A DNA stretch of 48,567 nt, taken from CAYOLL01 sp964404765 [NCBI: uncultured Gemmatimonadota bacterium] (GTDB lineage: Bacteria; 4572-55). Shown here piece after piece: positions 25,613 through 34,080 of the stretch. Position numbers and translations under genes: made by a program. The stretch spans positions 1 to 48,567 of the forward strand of contig CAYOLL010000029.1 in assembly GCA_964404765.1 (NCBI GenBank). Reading direction: 5' to 3'. Numbering within the stretch: the first letter of the stretch is position 1; each line of letters begins with the position of its first letter. Under the pieces are notes generated by a model. That model worked only from the letters and a program-made list of their open reading frames with translations, did not search any database and was not told the DNA's origin.

Positions 25613-25939
25613 GCTGGTTATAATAATACTGTTGGCGTACTGCGTTGACCATGCCGCCTGCATTGCCCTGAACGTCAATACAGGATTTTCTGGGTAATTG
25701 CTCAGGTTAATGTTGAGCTTTCACCTCATCTGTAGAAAGCAAAAAACATGCCAATCACTATATAACCATCATAGCTCTATATTTATAAACAGGTTACAAT
25801 TTTCATTAGAAAACTGCATTTATTGCAAGTGTGACCTATATGTCGCACTAATTTGCGCGGGTAATTGCCTTAAAAACGATGTAACATCTTTTAAAAATAC
25901 GGCTTGCGCATGTGTGACAAGAATTTCTCGTAGAGAACC
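25613..25939. other. AT-rich spacer without supported gene
   Basis: A short plus-strand open frame (25698-25952) has no ribosome-binding site and a cysteine-rich, low-complexity translation. It is not accepted as a gene. No repeats of the window's families were found here. Confidence 0.45.
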
Positions 25940-27355
25940 TCATGTCGCATAAGCTTGTCCTTTCCGCCACACATCCGGATCAAGCTCATACCGCTTAATT
26001 AAGCGGTGAATATTGCGGCGCGTCATTCCAGAGTCTTCCGATACTCTAGCGACATTCCCCCGGTGCTTCTGCAACGAGATAATTAAATATTGTTTTTCCA
26101 GATCAATAATTGTGCGTTGTTTCGCTTCAATCAGGCTTAAGTTTTTGAGCGTAAGCGCGCTATTTGTCAATTCAGGCAAATGTAGTTTTGGCGGCAGATC
26201 GTCAAGTTGAATGTAGTCCTGCTGTGCTAGGACAATTGCCCGCTCGATGATGTTGCGCATTTCACGAATATTGCCAGGCCAAGGGTAATGTTCAAAGCAT
26301 TGCAGCACTTCGGGACGGAACCCTTTCAGATTTGATTTTGACTTAAGCGTGAGCGAATGTAAAAAATGATCGGCCAGCAAACGGATATCATCCTTACGCT
26401 CGCGTAATGGTGGCAAATGGATATGAATGACGTTCAGCCGATAAAAATAATCCTCCCGGATTTGACCCTCTTTCAATGCTTTGTCAGGATCACGATTAGT
26501 AGCTGCAATGAATCTTACGTCAAATGGAATAATTTCACTGCCCCCAATGCGGCGGAGTTCTCTTTCTTCTAAGGCGCGCAGTATTTTTACCTGCATTGGC
26601 AGCGGTAGTTCGAAAGCTTCATCCATAAAAAAAGTGCCCCGATTTGCTTCTTCTAATAAGCCAATTTTACGCTTGTGCGCACCGGTAAAGCTGCCTTTTT
26701 CGTGACCAAAGACCTCTGATTCAAATAACTCTCCCGGAAAAGCGCTGCAATTTATGGGGATAAAAGGGCCTGCCTGACGCATGCTGTGGGCATAGATGCA
26801 GTGGGCAATGAGTTCTTTACCTGTCCCGCTCTCTCCCGTAATCAGAACATTGGCGTCTGAATGGTTTAGCTGTTTCATCGTCTTAAAAATTTTCTGCATT
26901 TCTAAATTGTTGCTGACAATCTTGTCGTAACTAAACTTTGTATTAAGCTGCGCCCGTAATTCGTCGCGCTCGAGCTTGATTTTTCTATATTCCAGCGCCT
27001 TCATCATAACCGCTCCCAAGTGCTCGTAATCAATCGGCTTGGTAATAAAATCATACGCGCCGGCTTTCATCGCCATAACAGCTGCGGTAATCGTAGCATG
27101 AGCGGTTACCATAATGACGGGCACTTGCGGACAATTCTTTTGAACCGCCTCTAAAATATTCATGCCATCTATATCGGGCATAGACAAGTCGGTTATAACA
27201 AGATCATATTGCTCATTTTGAATTGTTTTTAAAGCGGCCTTGCTGTCGAGAAACGGCGTAGCCTCATAGCATCCCATTTCTTCAAGATGTATTGTACTGA
27301 TTTTTAGGATCGCCGGATTATCTTCGATAAGTATGACTCGGCTTTTATGTGCCAT
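25940..27355 (-). CDS. NtrC-family sigma-54-dependent response regulator
   Basis: AAGGAG lies 9 bases before the ATG. Receiver domain 1-120: E11-D12, phospho-acceptor D56 (VITDLSMP), T84 and K106 (TKPID). AAA+ sigma-54 activator domain about 145-375: Walker A GESGTGKE (174-181), sigma-54 contact loop GSFTGA (221-226), Walker B TFFMDEA (241-247) and RLNVI...PPLRERKDD. A Fis-type HTH ends the protein (about 432-456, GNVARVSEDSGMTRRNIHRLI). It should activate sigma-54 promoters after phosphorylation. The usual GAFTGA reads GSFTGA, a tolerated variant. No kinase is adjacent, so its partner is elsewhere. The 320 bases upstream hold no clear promoter. Confidence 0.95.
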   Translation of the reverse strand: MAHKSRVILIEDNPAILKISTIHLEEMGCYEATPFLDSKAALKTIQNEQYDLVITDLSMPDIDGMNILEAVQKNCPQVPVIMVTAHATITAAVMAMKAGAYDFITKPIDYEHLGAVMMKALEYRKIKLERDELRAQLNTKFSYDKIVSNNLEMQKIFKTMKQLNHSDANVLITGESGTGKELIAHCIYAHSMRQAGPFIPINCSAFPGELFESEVFGHEKGSFTGAHKRKIGLLEEANRGTFFMDEAFELPLPMQVKILRALEERELRRIGGSEIIPFDVRFIAATNRDPDKALKEGQIREDYFYRLNVIHIHLPPLRERKDDIRLLADHFLHSLTLKSKSNLKGFRPEVLQCFEHYPWPGNIREMRNIIERAIVLAQQDYIQLDDLPPKLHLPELTNSALTLKNLSLIEAKQRTIIDLEKQYLIISLQKHRGNVARVSEDSGMTRRNIHRLIKRYELDPDVWRKGQAYAT

Positions 27356-27675
27356 GGATAAGCTCCTTTTTTGTTACCGCTTAAGATTCAGCCTGAAAAA
27401 TTCACGACTCGCCACAAAAACACAAAAACACTAAGCTTCACGAAGTTTGATGAAAGTTTAAATTTTTAACGCTTCTGCGATCTCAAATAATTTTAATTAA
27501 AATCCTGCGCTCTCAACTAAACGGCAAAACGCCTTTGATATGGGAAATAAGAGGAACTGCATTTCAAATCGTCATAATGCGTTTCATTCAAACATTTTAG
27601 TGATTCTTTGAGCCTTGGTGGCTGATGAATAATTCACGTTCGGGGGTTGGGTGCAAACCATTTTCAGTTTTGGTA
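27356..27675. other. spacer between two minus-strand genes
   Basis: No gene supported. Near 27410-27450 it contains the degenerate CACAAAAACACAAAAACACTAAG kind of sequence that recurs in other spacers of this window. Confidence 0.4.
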
Positions 27676-28815
27676 TTATTTGATAAAAACATAAGGTCGG
27701 ATTTTGTCCAATGTTTTTGGGCCAATGCCGCTGACATTATCCAGATCGTCGATGGATTGAAATGGGCCGTGCGTCTCGCGATAGGCAACAATGTCCACTG
27801 CCATTTTATCGCCCACACCGGGAATCTTATTAAGATCGGCCAGGGTGGCTGTGTTTAAATCAACCGGTTTGATCTCGGTCACTGTCGGCGGCGCTTTCTT
27901 TTTTGTGGCCGGTAAAGCAGGTTCGTCTGCCAGAGGCTCTGCTTTTGGCGCATCACCCCAGTTCAACGCAATAGACAGGTGATGTGTTGCGCCCAAGGTT
28001 GGATGCGTTTGGAAGGCATAATCCAGCCGCAGTTTGCGTAGCGCGCCCGGGCCGCTGACACCAAATCCGGCGGCAAACTGTTCCGGCGTATTGTGCCCGC
28101 CCAGACGAAGCGCCAACAACGGCGCCGGTTTGTATTCCAGGCCGCAGGCAACTTGCAGCGGCAGCTCAATATCCTTCCGCAAATCGGCTGTTAGCCAAAC
28201 ATCCGACCGCAAGCGATACGCCGCGCCAACTGTCAGCAGTTGTGGCAAGGCTTCGGTTCTTAAACCAATTGTTGGCGCATTGAGATTAACTGCGGCCAAT
28301 CCCAGCCACAAACGCGGATGCGGCTGGCCCTGGATACCGACATCGATCCCCACCGCGCTATCATCGCCGTATCCTTCCGCCGAAACTCGCATCGCCCGCA
28401 GCACTGCGCCGATGTTCATTTTTCCAATAAATCGACGGGCGTAGCCCAGCGAGTACATGCGTTCACTATATAGCCCGTCGCCGTGGCCTATATAGCCGCC
28501 GCCCACAGCGCCAAAGCGCATTTTTGTCGAAGCATAAACCACTGTATAGTTTAATTCGCTCAGTCCAAACGGTTGAAAATAGGATGATCCGGCGTCTGGT
28601 CCGGTTAAATTGGCCAACCCTGCCGGATTCCAAAACAGGCTTTGGCCATCGCCAACCAGAGCCGTGTAGGCGCTGCCCATGCCAATAGCTCGCGCTCCGG
28701 TCGGTATTGGGTCAAAAGCGCACCAGCCAAAAGTGGCGGTTAGTAAAAATCCGGCGATTACGCCCGCCCGTAGATTAAAGATTATCCGACTTTTTTGTTC
28801 GTTTAAAAAGCGCAT
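27676..28815 (-). CDS. PorV/PorQ-like outer-membrane protein fused to C-terminal ComEA-type HhH domain
   Basis: A signal peptide (about 1-32, ending TFGWCAFD) precedes PTGARAIGMGSAYTALVGDGQSLFWNPAGLA, the N-terminal signature of PorV/PorQ/UPF0164-type barrels. Strands continue to about residue 285. A Pro/Lys-rich linker follows, then a complete ComEA-type tandem HhH (about 316-379): LNTATLADLNKIPGVGDKMA and IDDLDNVSGIGPKTLDKI. The barrel is predicted in the outer membrane, placing a DNA-binding HhH in the periplasm, which suggests DNA uptake. The cysteine near residue 32 could allow lipidation but the lipobox is weak. The start overlaps the end of the YkvA gene by 41 bases; GGAG lies 8 bases upstream. 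Confidence 0.82.
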   Translation of the reverse strand: MRFLNEQKSRIIFNLRAGVIAGFLLTATFGWCAFDPIPTGARAIGMGSAYTALVGDGQSLFWNPAGLANLTGPDAGSSYFQPFGLSELNYTVVYASTKMRFGAVGGGYIGHGDGLYSERMYSLGYARRFIGKMNIGAVLRAMRVSAEGYGDDSAVGIDVGIQGQPHPRLWLGLAAVNLNAPTIGLRTEALPQLLTVGAAYRLRSDVWLTADLRKDIELPLQVACGLEYKPAPLLALRLGGHNTPEQFAAGFGVSGPGALRKLRLDYAFQTHPTLGATHHLSIALNWGDAPKAEPLADEPALPATKKKAPPTVTEIKPVDLNTATLADLNKIPGVGDKMAVDIVAYRETHGPFQSIDDLDNVSGIGPKTLDKIRPYVFIK

Positions 28816-29170
28816 GGAGTTCGCTCCGAATTTTTGTAAATAATGACTTTAAATCTTCATCAAAATCACCCTGGCCGAGTTGAATTTTTTGGCGGTGCTC
28901 GGCCACAAGCTCCGCCGGACACAGTTTGATAAACCAATCCGCGATCAAAACGGTGATAACCACGTCATCCATCATGCCGATAACCGGGATAAAATCCGGA
29001 ATCAAATCAAGCGGAAAGGCCGCGTAAGCCAAGCCCAAAAGCAATACCAGCTTATGCCGTCGGGCAACGCGATCATCTTTATACAATCCCCAAACCAACT
29101 TAAGCCGCTCGTACAATTGGCGCGGACCTAACGACTTGAGGTATGAAATGCTAATGCCTTGGTTTGACAT
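28775..29170 (-). CDS. YkvA/DUF1232 family protein
   Basis: The DUF1232 core is clear: KLVLLLGLAYAAFPLDLIPDFIPVIGMMDDVVI at about residues 40-72, the family's hallmark YxxxPxDLIPDxIPxxGxxDD. It is a small membrane-associated protein of unknown function. It begins 15 bases after the rlmN stop and overlaps the PorV-like gene by 41 bases, so rlmN, this gene and the PorV/HhH gene form one operon. Confidence 0.9.
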   Translation of the reverse strand: MSNQGISISYLKSLGPRQLYERLKLVWGLYKDDRVARRHKLVLLLGLAYAAFPLDLIPDFIPVIGMMDDVVITVLIADWFIKLCPAELVAEHRQKIQLGQGDFDEDLKSLFTKIRSELHALFKRTKKSDNL

Positions 29171-29185
29171 TTTTGGGCCATAAAG

Positions 29186-30265
29186 TCAAGGGTTTTCTGT
29201 GCGCAGGCGCAATTGGCCGCAAGCCGCCAAGATATCCCGCCCGCGATTTTTGCGCAAGGTAATGGCAAATGGGTGATGCGTCGTCATGTATTCGTAAAAA
29301 CGCTCTACTTTTTCAGGATCCGGCGGTTGATATTCGGCGTTTGAATCAGCATTGTAAGGAATCAGGTTGACTTTGCAGGGAAAAACAGAAGTCAGCTTGA
29401 CTAAACGCCGGGCATCTTCCAAAGAATCGGTGGTATCCTTAAGCAAAACATATTCAAAGGTCACCCGGTTGTTGGTTTCGCGGTGGAAATGACGAGCGGC
29501 TTCGATCAATTCCTCAATCTTATATTTTTTATTGATCGGCATAATTTGATCGCGCAAACCGTTATGTGACGCATTGAGCGAGATGGCCAGGCGCACATTC
29601 AAGTTTTCGTTGGCAAAATCGTAGATCCGGGGAATCAGGCCGGATGTGGACACGGTAATTTTGCGCCCGCCGATTTGCAAACCGGTTTCATCAATCATCA
29701 ACCGAACGGCCTTGACGACATTGGTATAGTTGTGAAACGGTTCACCCATGCCCATCATTACGACATTGCTGATTCGCTGATCAATACCGACATCACGGCT
29801 GACGGTAATAATTTGGTCAACAATTTCCCCGGCAGTCATGTTCCGAATCAGGCCCATTTTGCCGGTTGCGCAAAAAGTGCAGCCAATTGCGCACCCAACT
29901 TGGGAAGAAATGCACAGCGTATTGCGGTTTTCTTCGGGAATAAAGACGCTTTCGACGCGCTGGCCGTCGGCTAATTGGAACAGATATTTGCGTGTTCCAT
30001 CGACAGATTGTTGAATTTTGGCAGGCAGCAGATTGCTAATTTGCGCTTGTTCGTTGAGTTTTTGCCGCAAGGTTTTGGAAAGGTTGGTCATTTCCTCAAA
30101 AGAGGTCGCCCGTTTCAAATATAACCAGGTCATGACCTGCACGGCGCGATAGGACGGCTCACCCATGGACGCAAAAACTGCGACTAACTCGTCTTTGTTG
30201 AGGCCCTTCAGGTCAATTTTGCTTTCATTCGGTTGATGGTGCATTACGGTGTTAGGTTCGTTCAT
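29186..30265 (-). CDS. rlmN: dual-specificity 23S rRNA (A2503-C2)/tRNA (A37-C2) methyltransferase RlmN
   Basis: Radical-SAM enzyme with the cluster motif CAIGCTFC, the GEPFHNYTNV block, and the C-terminal AACGQL cysteine that forms the methyl-transfer adduct. It methylates C2 of A2503 in 23S rRNA and of A37 in some tRNAs. The start is uncertain: TTG 30280, ATG 30265 and ATG 30244 are in frame; 30265 is chosen for the GGA about 9-11 bases upstream. The family normally begins close to the KIDLKGLNKDEL segment, so 30244 is also possible. First gene of a three-gene operon. Confidence 0.95.
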   Translation of the reverse strand: MNEPNTVMHHQPNESKIDLKGLNKDELVAVFASMGEPSYRAVQVMTWLYLKRATSFEEMTNLSKTLRQKLNEQAQISNLLPAKIQQSVDGTRKYLFQLADGQRVESVFIPEENRNTLCISSQVGCAIGCTFCATGKMGLIRNMTAGEIVDQIITVSRDVGIDQRISNVVMMGMGEPFHNYTNVVKAVRLMIDETGLQIGGRKITVSTSGLIPRIYDFANENLNVRLAISLNASHNGLRDQIMPINKKYKIEELIEAARHFHRETNNRVTFEYVLLKDTTDSLEDARRLVKLTSVFPCKVNLIPYNADSNAEYQPPDPEKVERFYEYMTTHHPFAITLRKNRGRDILAACGQLRLRTENP

Positions 30266-30280
30266 CCGGTGAAATTCCAA

Positions 30281-30476
30281 AACGCTGTAAGTGTTGTAGC
30301 GCAGAACGTTTTTTTGAGAATCGTGTTCAAAATGACACTTTGAATTGTTGGGCTATGAAATTTATGAAGTTTAGACCGACATCTGTTAATTTAAGCTTTT
30401 TGACTCGCATGCCTACAAAAAATATTGCATTTCCAACTTTCCTTAACTTAAATGGCAGCAACTTAAATAGCGGATG
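30281..30476. other. spacer upstream of rlmN
   Basis: No gene is supported here. Near 30297 it carries a TGTAGCGCAGAACG stretch resembling one arm of the double-hairpin repeat family, but no partner arm was found. The duplicated U32 gene end begins directly after it. Confidence 0.4.
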
Positions 30477-30551
30477 CTAATCCAGCAGCGGCGTTTGACG
30501 GTAATTTTCCGGCACAAACAGACTGCCATCGGTTGTGCCGTGCGGAATCAG
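30477..30551 (-). pseudogene. orphan copy of the 3' end of the U32 peptidase gene (left boundary of the SIR2/STAND cassette)
   Basis: These 75 bases match 34006-34080, the last 24 codons and stop of the U32 gene, with 5 mismatches and no gap, in the same orientation. Read on the minus strand they encode LIPHGTTDGSLFVPENYRQ and then TPLLD-stop. No upstream coding part exists here, so this is a detached gene end. The two copies bracket exactly the two plus-strand genes 30673-33988. Confidence 0.88.
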
Positions 30552-30580
30552 AATATGGCTCTTCGGCGAAAATTTAATTC

Positions 30581-30609
30581 TTGCAAAGTCAGCCATGTTC
30601 GTATAAAAT
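30581..30609 (+). promoter_or_regulatory. candidate promoter of the SIR2/STAND operon
   Basis: TTGCAA (30581-30586), 17-base spacer, TAAAAT (30604-30609), 64 bases before the ATG at 30673. It lies inside the cassette boundary, so the two genes would carry their own promoter. Confidence 0.4.
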
Positions 30610-30672
30610 CAATGCAGATAGATTCTACAATTCTTCATTTTATATAGCCGGAATTTTAACAAAGGCATCCTG

Positions 30673-31731
30673 ATGTCCGATCAATTTATCGGCATTAATC
30701 CAGCCCAGCTTATCGGCACGATTCAGCAAGAAAAATGTGTGTTGTTTCTAGGCCCGGAAATTTGTCGTTCGACCGATGGCACTCCGCTGTATCGCTTGAT
30801 AGCCGAGCAATTAGTTCCGTACGCTAAAACTCACTATGAACGGGATGATCTGTTTTTCTTTGACAAGCCGATTCAGCGCTCGGAGGCCTGGCAGGACGTC
30901 ATCGCACCGCTTTATCAAAATTCCGCAGTTCAAGAAGAAATATACCGCTGTCTGGCTGACATCCCCTTTCATTTAATCATTTCCCTGTCGCCCGATTTTC
31001 GGCTGAAAAACACCTTCGATCAACAAAAACTGCCGGCGTCGTTTGCTTATTTTAACAAAGATCGAACGGATCAGAATGTGCCGCGTCCCGCCAAAGATAT
31101 GCCGGTAATCTACAACCTGTTCGGCAGCTGCGAAGACGAGGATTCCCTGATTCTGACCCATGACGATTTGTTTGACTTTTTGAGCGCCATCATGGGACAA
31201 AACCTGTTGCCCAATACAATCCGCACGGCCTTACTGCCGGAGAATGTCCGCAACCTTATCTTTCTGGGCTTTCAATTGGACAAATGGTATATCCAGCTCT
31301 TGCTGCGTCTGTTGCGATTAAGTCAGCACCGCGCCCGCTTTCGGACGTATGCCGCCGATGCCGTCGCTAATGCCGAAGACCGGGCGTTTTGCGTCGATAA
31401 TTTTGACATTATTTTTACGACGGAAGACAGCTTGAACCTGATCCGAACCTTACATGAGAAGTGCAAGGAAAGCCGGATTATCCGCACAGCCGCGCCGAAA
31501 ATCTCCTACACGCCCGAAAAACGCGAGTATGTGCTGGAAAAAATGAAAAAACAAGACGAGGCGTTACAACTGCTGAATGAGAAAATCGGCCGTCTGACGC
31601 AAGCCAAAATCATTGAGAATGATGTTTCAGCTAAGTTTAAACTGGAAAAAGAGTTGGAAGCCTTAACCAATGAGCGGCGAAGTTGTGAAGCGGAATATCA
31701 GAATACATTAAAACAGCTTGATGCTAAGTAA
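30673..31731 (+). CDS. SIR2-like domain protein with C-terminal coiled coil
   Basis: AAAGG lies 7 bases before the ATG. Residues 10-260 follow the SIR2_2-type layout: KCVLFLGPEICR (21-32, nucleotide-loop position), DIPFHLIISLSPDFRLKNTF (96-115, place of the TTNYDxLLE motif), VIYNLFGSCEDEDSLILTHDDLFDFL (split: VIYNLFGSCED 145-155 and SLILTHDDLFDFL 158-170, place of the HLHG/DY motif) and NLIFLGFQLDKWYIQLLL (194-211). The canonical Asn and His positions appear as Pro/Asp and Asn/Phe, so NAD hydrolysis is not assured. Residues 282-350 form a charged coiled coil, as in conflict-system adaptor segments. The 3' end reaches past a possible ATG (31721) of the STAND gene, making an operon. Proposed role: effector partner of the STAND sensor. 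Confidence 0.78.
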   Translation: MSDQFIGINPAQLIGTIQQEKCVLFLGPEICRSTDGTPLYRLIAEQLVPYAKTHYERDDLFFFDKPIQRSEAWQDVIAPLYQNSAVQEEIYRCLADIPFHLIISLSPDFRLKNTFDQQKLPASFAYFNKDRTDQNVPRPAKDMPVIYNLFGSCEDEDSLILTHDDLFDFLSAIMGQNLLPNTIRTALLPENVRNLIFLGFQLDKWYIQLLLRLLRLSQHRARFRTYAADAVANAEDRAFCVDNFDIIFTTEDSLNLIRTLHEKCKESRIIRTAAPKISYTPEKREYVLEKMKKQDEALQLLNEKIGRLTQAKIIENDVSAKFKLEKELEALTNERRSCEAEYQNTLKQLDAK

Positions 31732-31789
31732 AAAAAGCTTTATCTGCGTCATCCGTGTTTTATTTTTTGAATGGATTGGTGACATCGCA

Positions 31790-33988
31790 ATGAAATATCG
31801 GTATCCGGGCGCAAACCCATTTACAAAAGATGATCGGGGCCTCTTTTTTGGCCGTGATCAGGACAGCGATCAGATGGTGGAAATTATCCGGCTTGAGTCG
31901 CTGGTGGTCTTATACGCCAAATCCGGCGTGGGTAAAAGCTCGTTGATTCAAGCCGGCATTGTGCCGCGCCTGGAAAGCGACCCGAATTGCCAGTCGTTTG
32001 TTTTCCGCTTTGGGGCCAACCATCCCGACCGGCCCAAGCCGCCGCCGTTGTCGGCATTAATGCAAGCCGTTACGCCGGTTTACCCGAAAGCTTCCTATTT
32101 GGATAAACTCTTGCCCGGTGAAAACACCCTCTGGCACCGCTTTAAAAACATGGAAGCCGAACTGCCGGCCGATCCGCGTTTTGTGTTGATCTTCGATCAG
32201 TTTGAAGAGCTTTTTACCTATCCGGAGACGGCAATTACGGATTTTAAACGCGAACTGGCCAATCTGGCCCAAAGCAAAATCCCGTCTGCCCTCCGCGAGG
32301 CGCTGAAAGACAAGACCCGCAAAGCCGCCCTGACGCCCGAAGAATTGGACCGACTGTATCACCCGTTGACCATCCACATTGTCCTATCTATCCGCGGCGA
32401 TCGTTTGAGCGAGTTGAACCGCTTAAAGGATTGCTTCCCTCATATCCTGCGCGCCATCCATGAGTTGCGCCCGCTCGCGCCGCAACAGGCCCGGGAGGCG
32501 ATTCTTCGACCGGCCCAATCCGACGGCGCGTACAAGTCGCCTGTTTTTGTTTATGACGAGGCTTTGATTCAGGAAATTCTTGCCTATTTGACCCGCAATT
32601 ATGAACAACCGATTGCCACGTTTCAGTTGCAGTATATTTGCCAGTATGTTGAAAAACGGGTTATTGCACAGTCCATTACCCTTGTAAAATCGGAAAATTT
32701 AGGGCGAAATTTGGCGGATATGGTTGATGATTTTTTTAACGAATCGTTGAAACAATTGGAAGCCTCAAAGCAAAAGGAACAAGCGCGTCTGGTCGCGGAA
32801 AAATTGATTCACGGTAGTATTCGGATGACCGTGTTAGAACAGCTATTGATTGATGAGTGCAAAATAGAGGTAGGGCTGCTGAATCGGCTGGTCGATATCC
32901 GACTGTTACGCTCGGAAAGAACTTCGGACGGAAAAGTTTATTACGAGTTGAGCCATGATACGTTGGTTGAGCCGGTTTTGAAGACAAAAGCGGAGCGTCA
33001 GCGACTTGAAGAACTGCGACTTATCCGACAGCAAGCGGAGTCGGAACGAAATCGACGCCTTGAGCAGCGCCGGATTACAATCATGATGACCACTTTAGCT
33101 TTTTTGGCAATCGGTTTTGCCGCTTTCGCGTTAATCCAAAAAGGAAAAGCGGATCAAGCCCAGACCAAAATGGAGACCGCTATTTTTGAAAAAGCAGTGG
33201 AGCAAGCCAAGCGTTTAAAGTTTGAAAAGCTTGATCTATCGAACAATTCGCTAAGACATTTGCCGGAACAACTTACAAAAATGCAAAGTCTAAAAACATT
33301 GTGTGTTTGGCAAAACCCCGATCTTGATTTAAACGAGATCATCGCTAAAGCAATCAAATTGAAGAATCTGCAAACACTTTATCTTGATATAACCTCTGTG
33401 GATTCTGACCTTACCAATCAATTCAACCGGCTTAACGCAATCGAAATGTTTGGGCTCAACTTTTATAATGCAAAAAATATTCAGCAGTTTTTTAGTCAAG
33501 AAATTATGGGGTCAAACAAGATTATTGCTTTGGATTTGCGCGAATGTGATCTATCGGAATTCCCTACGGAAATCGGTCGATTTAGCAACAGCATTCAAGA
33601 ATTAACCTTGAGCGGCAACAAATTATCGGAGTTACCATCGGAAATCTATCGGTTGCATGGTTTGAGGACGCTAAATTTGCAAAAAAATGAAATCACTGTC
33701 ATATCCGATGAAATCTCAAATCTTACCGATTTGCGAACACTGGACTTGAGCCAAAATCAGCTAAAACATCTTCCGACCGAGATAGGCCGGTTAACAAATT
33801 TGACCGAACTGCGTATATGGGGTAACCAAATTGAAACTTTGCCGAAAGAGTTTGAACGCTTGAAGAAGCTGAAAAAGCTTTATTTGAGTAAATCACTATA
33901 CGAATTTGTCAGAAGTAATTTAGCAATATCAGACGAAACCGAAATAGAGGTCATAGAAATCATGACGCTTGGAAATCAACAGCCGTAA
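31790..33988 (+). CDS. STAND NTPase (nSTAND1 type) with transmembrane helix and C-terminal leucine-rich repeats
   Basis: Start at ATG 31790, where the family's YPGANPFTKDDRGLFFGR begins; ATG 31721 or TTG 31718 would add a hydrophobic 23-24 residue leader and overlap the SIR2 gene. NTPase region: Walker A KSGVGKSS (44-51), Walker B FVLIFDQFEELF (131-142), sensor-like VLSIRGD, HELRPLAPQQAREAI, and winged-helix motif YELSHDTLVEPVL (385-397). A charged helix (400-428) leads to one membrane helix (about 429-450). From 478 to 700 come LRRs of the bacterial LPxEIGxLxNLxxLxLxxNxI kind, irregular in the middle. STAND proteins sense a ligand through their repeats and oligomerise to activate an effector. 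Here the effector is likely the adjacent SIR2-like protein. The LRR-coding DNA is visibly more AT-rich than the NTPase part. Confidence 0.85.
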   Translation: MKYRYPGANPFTKDDRGLFFGRDQDSDQMVEIIRLESLVVLYAKSGVGKSSLIQAGIVPRLESDPNCQSFVFRFGANHPDRPKPPPLSALMQAVTPVYPKASYLDKLLPGENTLWHRFKNMEAELPADPRFVLIFDQFEELFTYPETAITDFKRELANLAQSKIPSALREALKDKTRKAALTPEELDRLYHPLTIHIVLSIRGDRLSELNRLKDCFPHILRAIHELRPLAPQQAREAILRPAQSDGAYKSPVFVYDEALIQEILAYLTRNYEQPIATFQLQYICQYVEKRVIAQSITLVKSENLGRNLADMVDDFFNESLKQLEASKQKEQARLVAEKLIHGSIRMTVLEQLLIDECKIEVGLLNRLVDIRLLRSERTSDGKVYYELSHDTLVEPVLKTKAERQRLEELRLIRQQAESERNRRLEQRRITIMMTTLAFLAIGFAAFALIQKGKADQAQTKMETAIFEKAVEQAKRLKFEKLDLSNNSLRHLPEQLTKMQSLKTLCVWQNPDLDLNEIIAKAIKLKNLQTLYLDITSVDSDLTNQFNRLNAIEMFGLNFYNAKNIQQFFSQEIMGSNKIIALDLRECDLSEFPTEIGRFSNSIQELTLSGNKLSELPSEIYRLHGLRTLNLQKNEITVISDEISNLTDLRTLDLSQNQLKHLPTEIGRLTNLTELRIWGNQIETLPKEFERLKKLKKLYLSKSLYEFVRSNLAISDETEIEVIEIMTLGNQQP

Positions 33989-34005
33989 CCAACCTTAGCC
34001 GCGCC

Positions 34006-34080
34006 CTAATCCAACAGCGGCGTTTGACGGTAATTTTCCGGCACAAACAAGCTGCCTTCGGTTATGCCGTGCGGAATCAG
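34006..34080 (-). repeat. right boundary copy of the 75-bp direct repeat, inside the 3' end of the U32 gene
   Basis: This intact gene end differs at 5 of 75 positions from the detached copy at 30477-30551. The spacing (3.53 kb from copy to copy) encloses only the SIR2-like and STAND genes. Confidence 0.88.

Noticed and set aside
25698-25952. 84-codon plus-strand open frame
   Set aside because: AT-rich spacer, no SD, cysteine-rich random-looking translation, overlaps the end of the NtrC-type gene.
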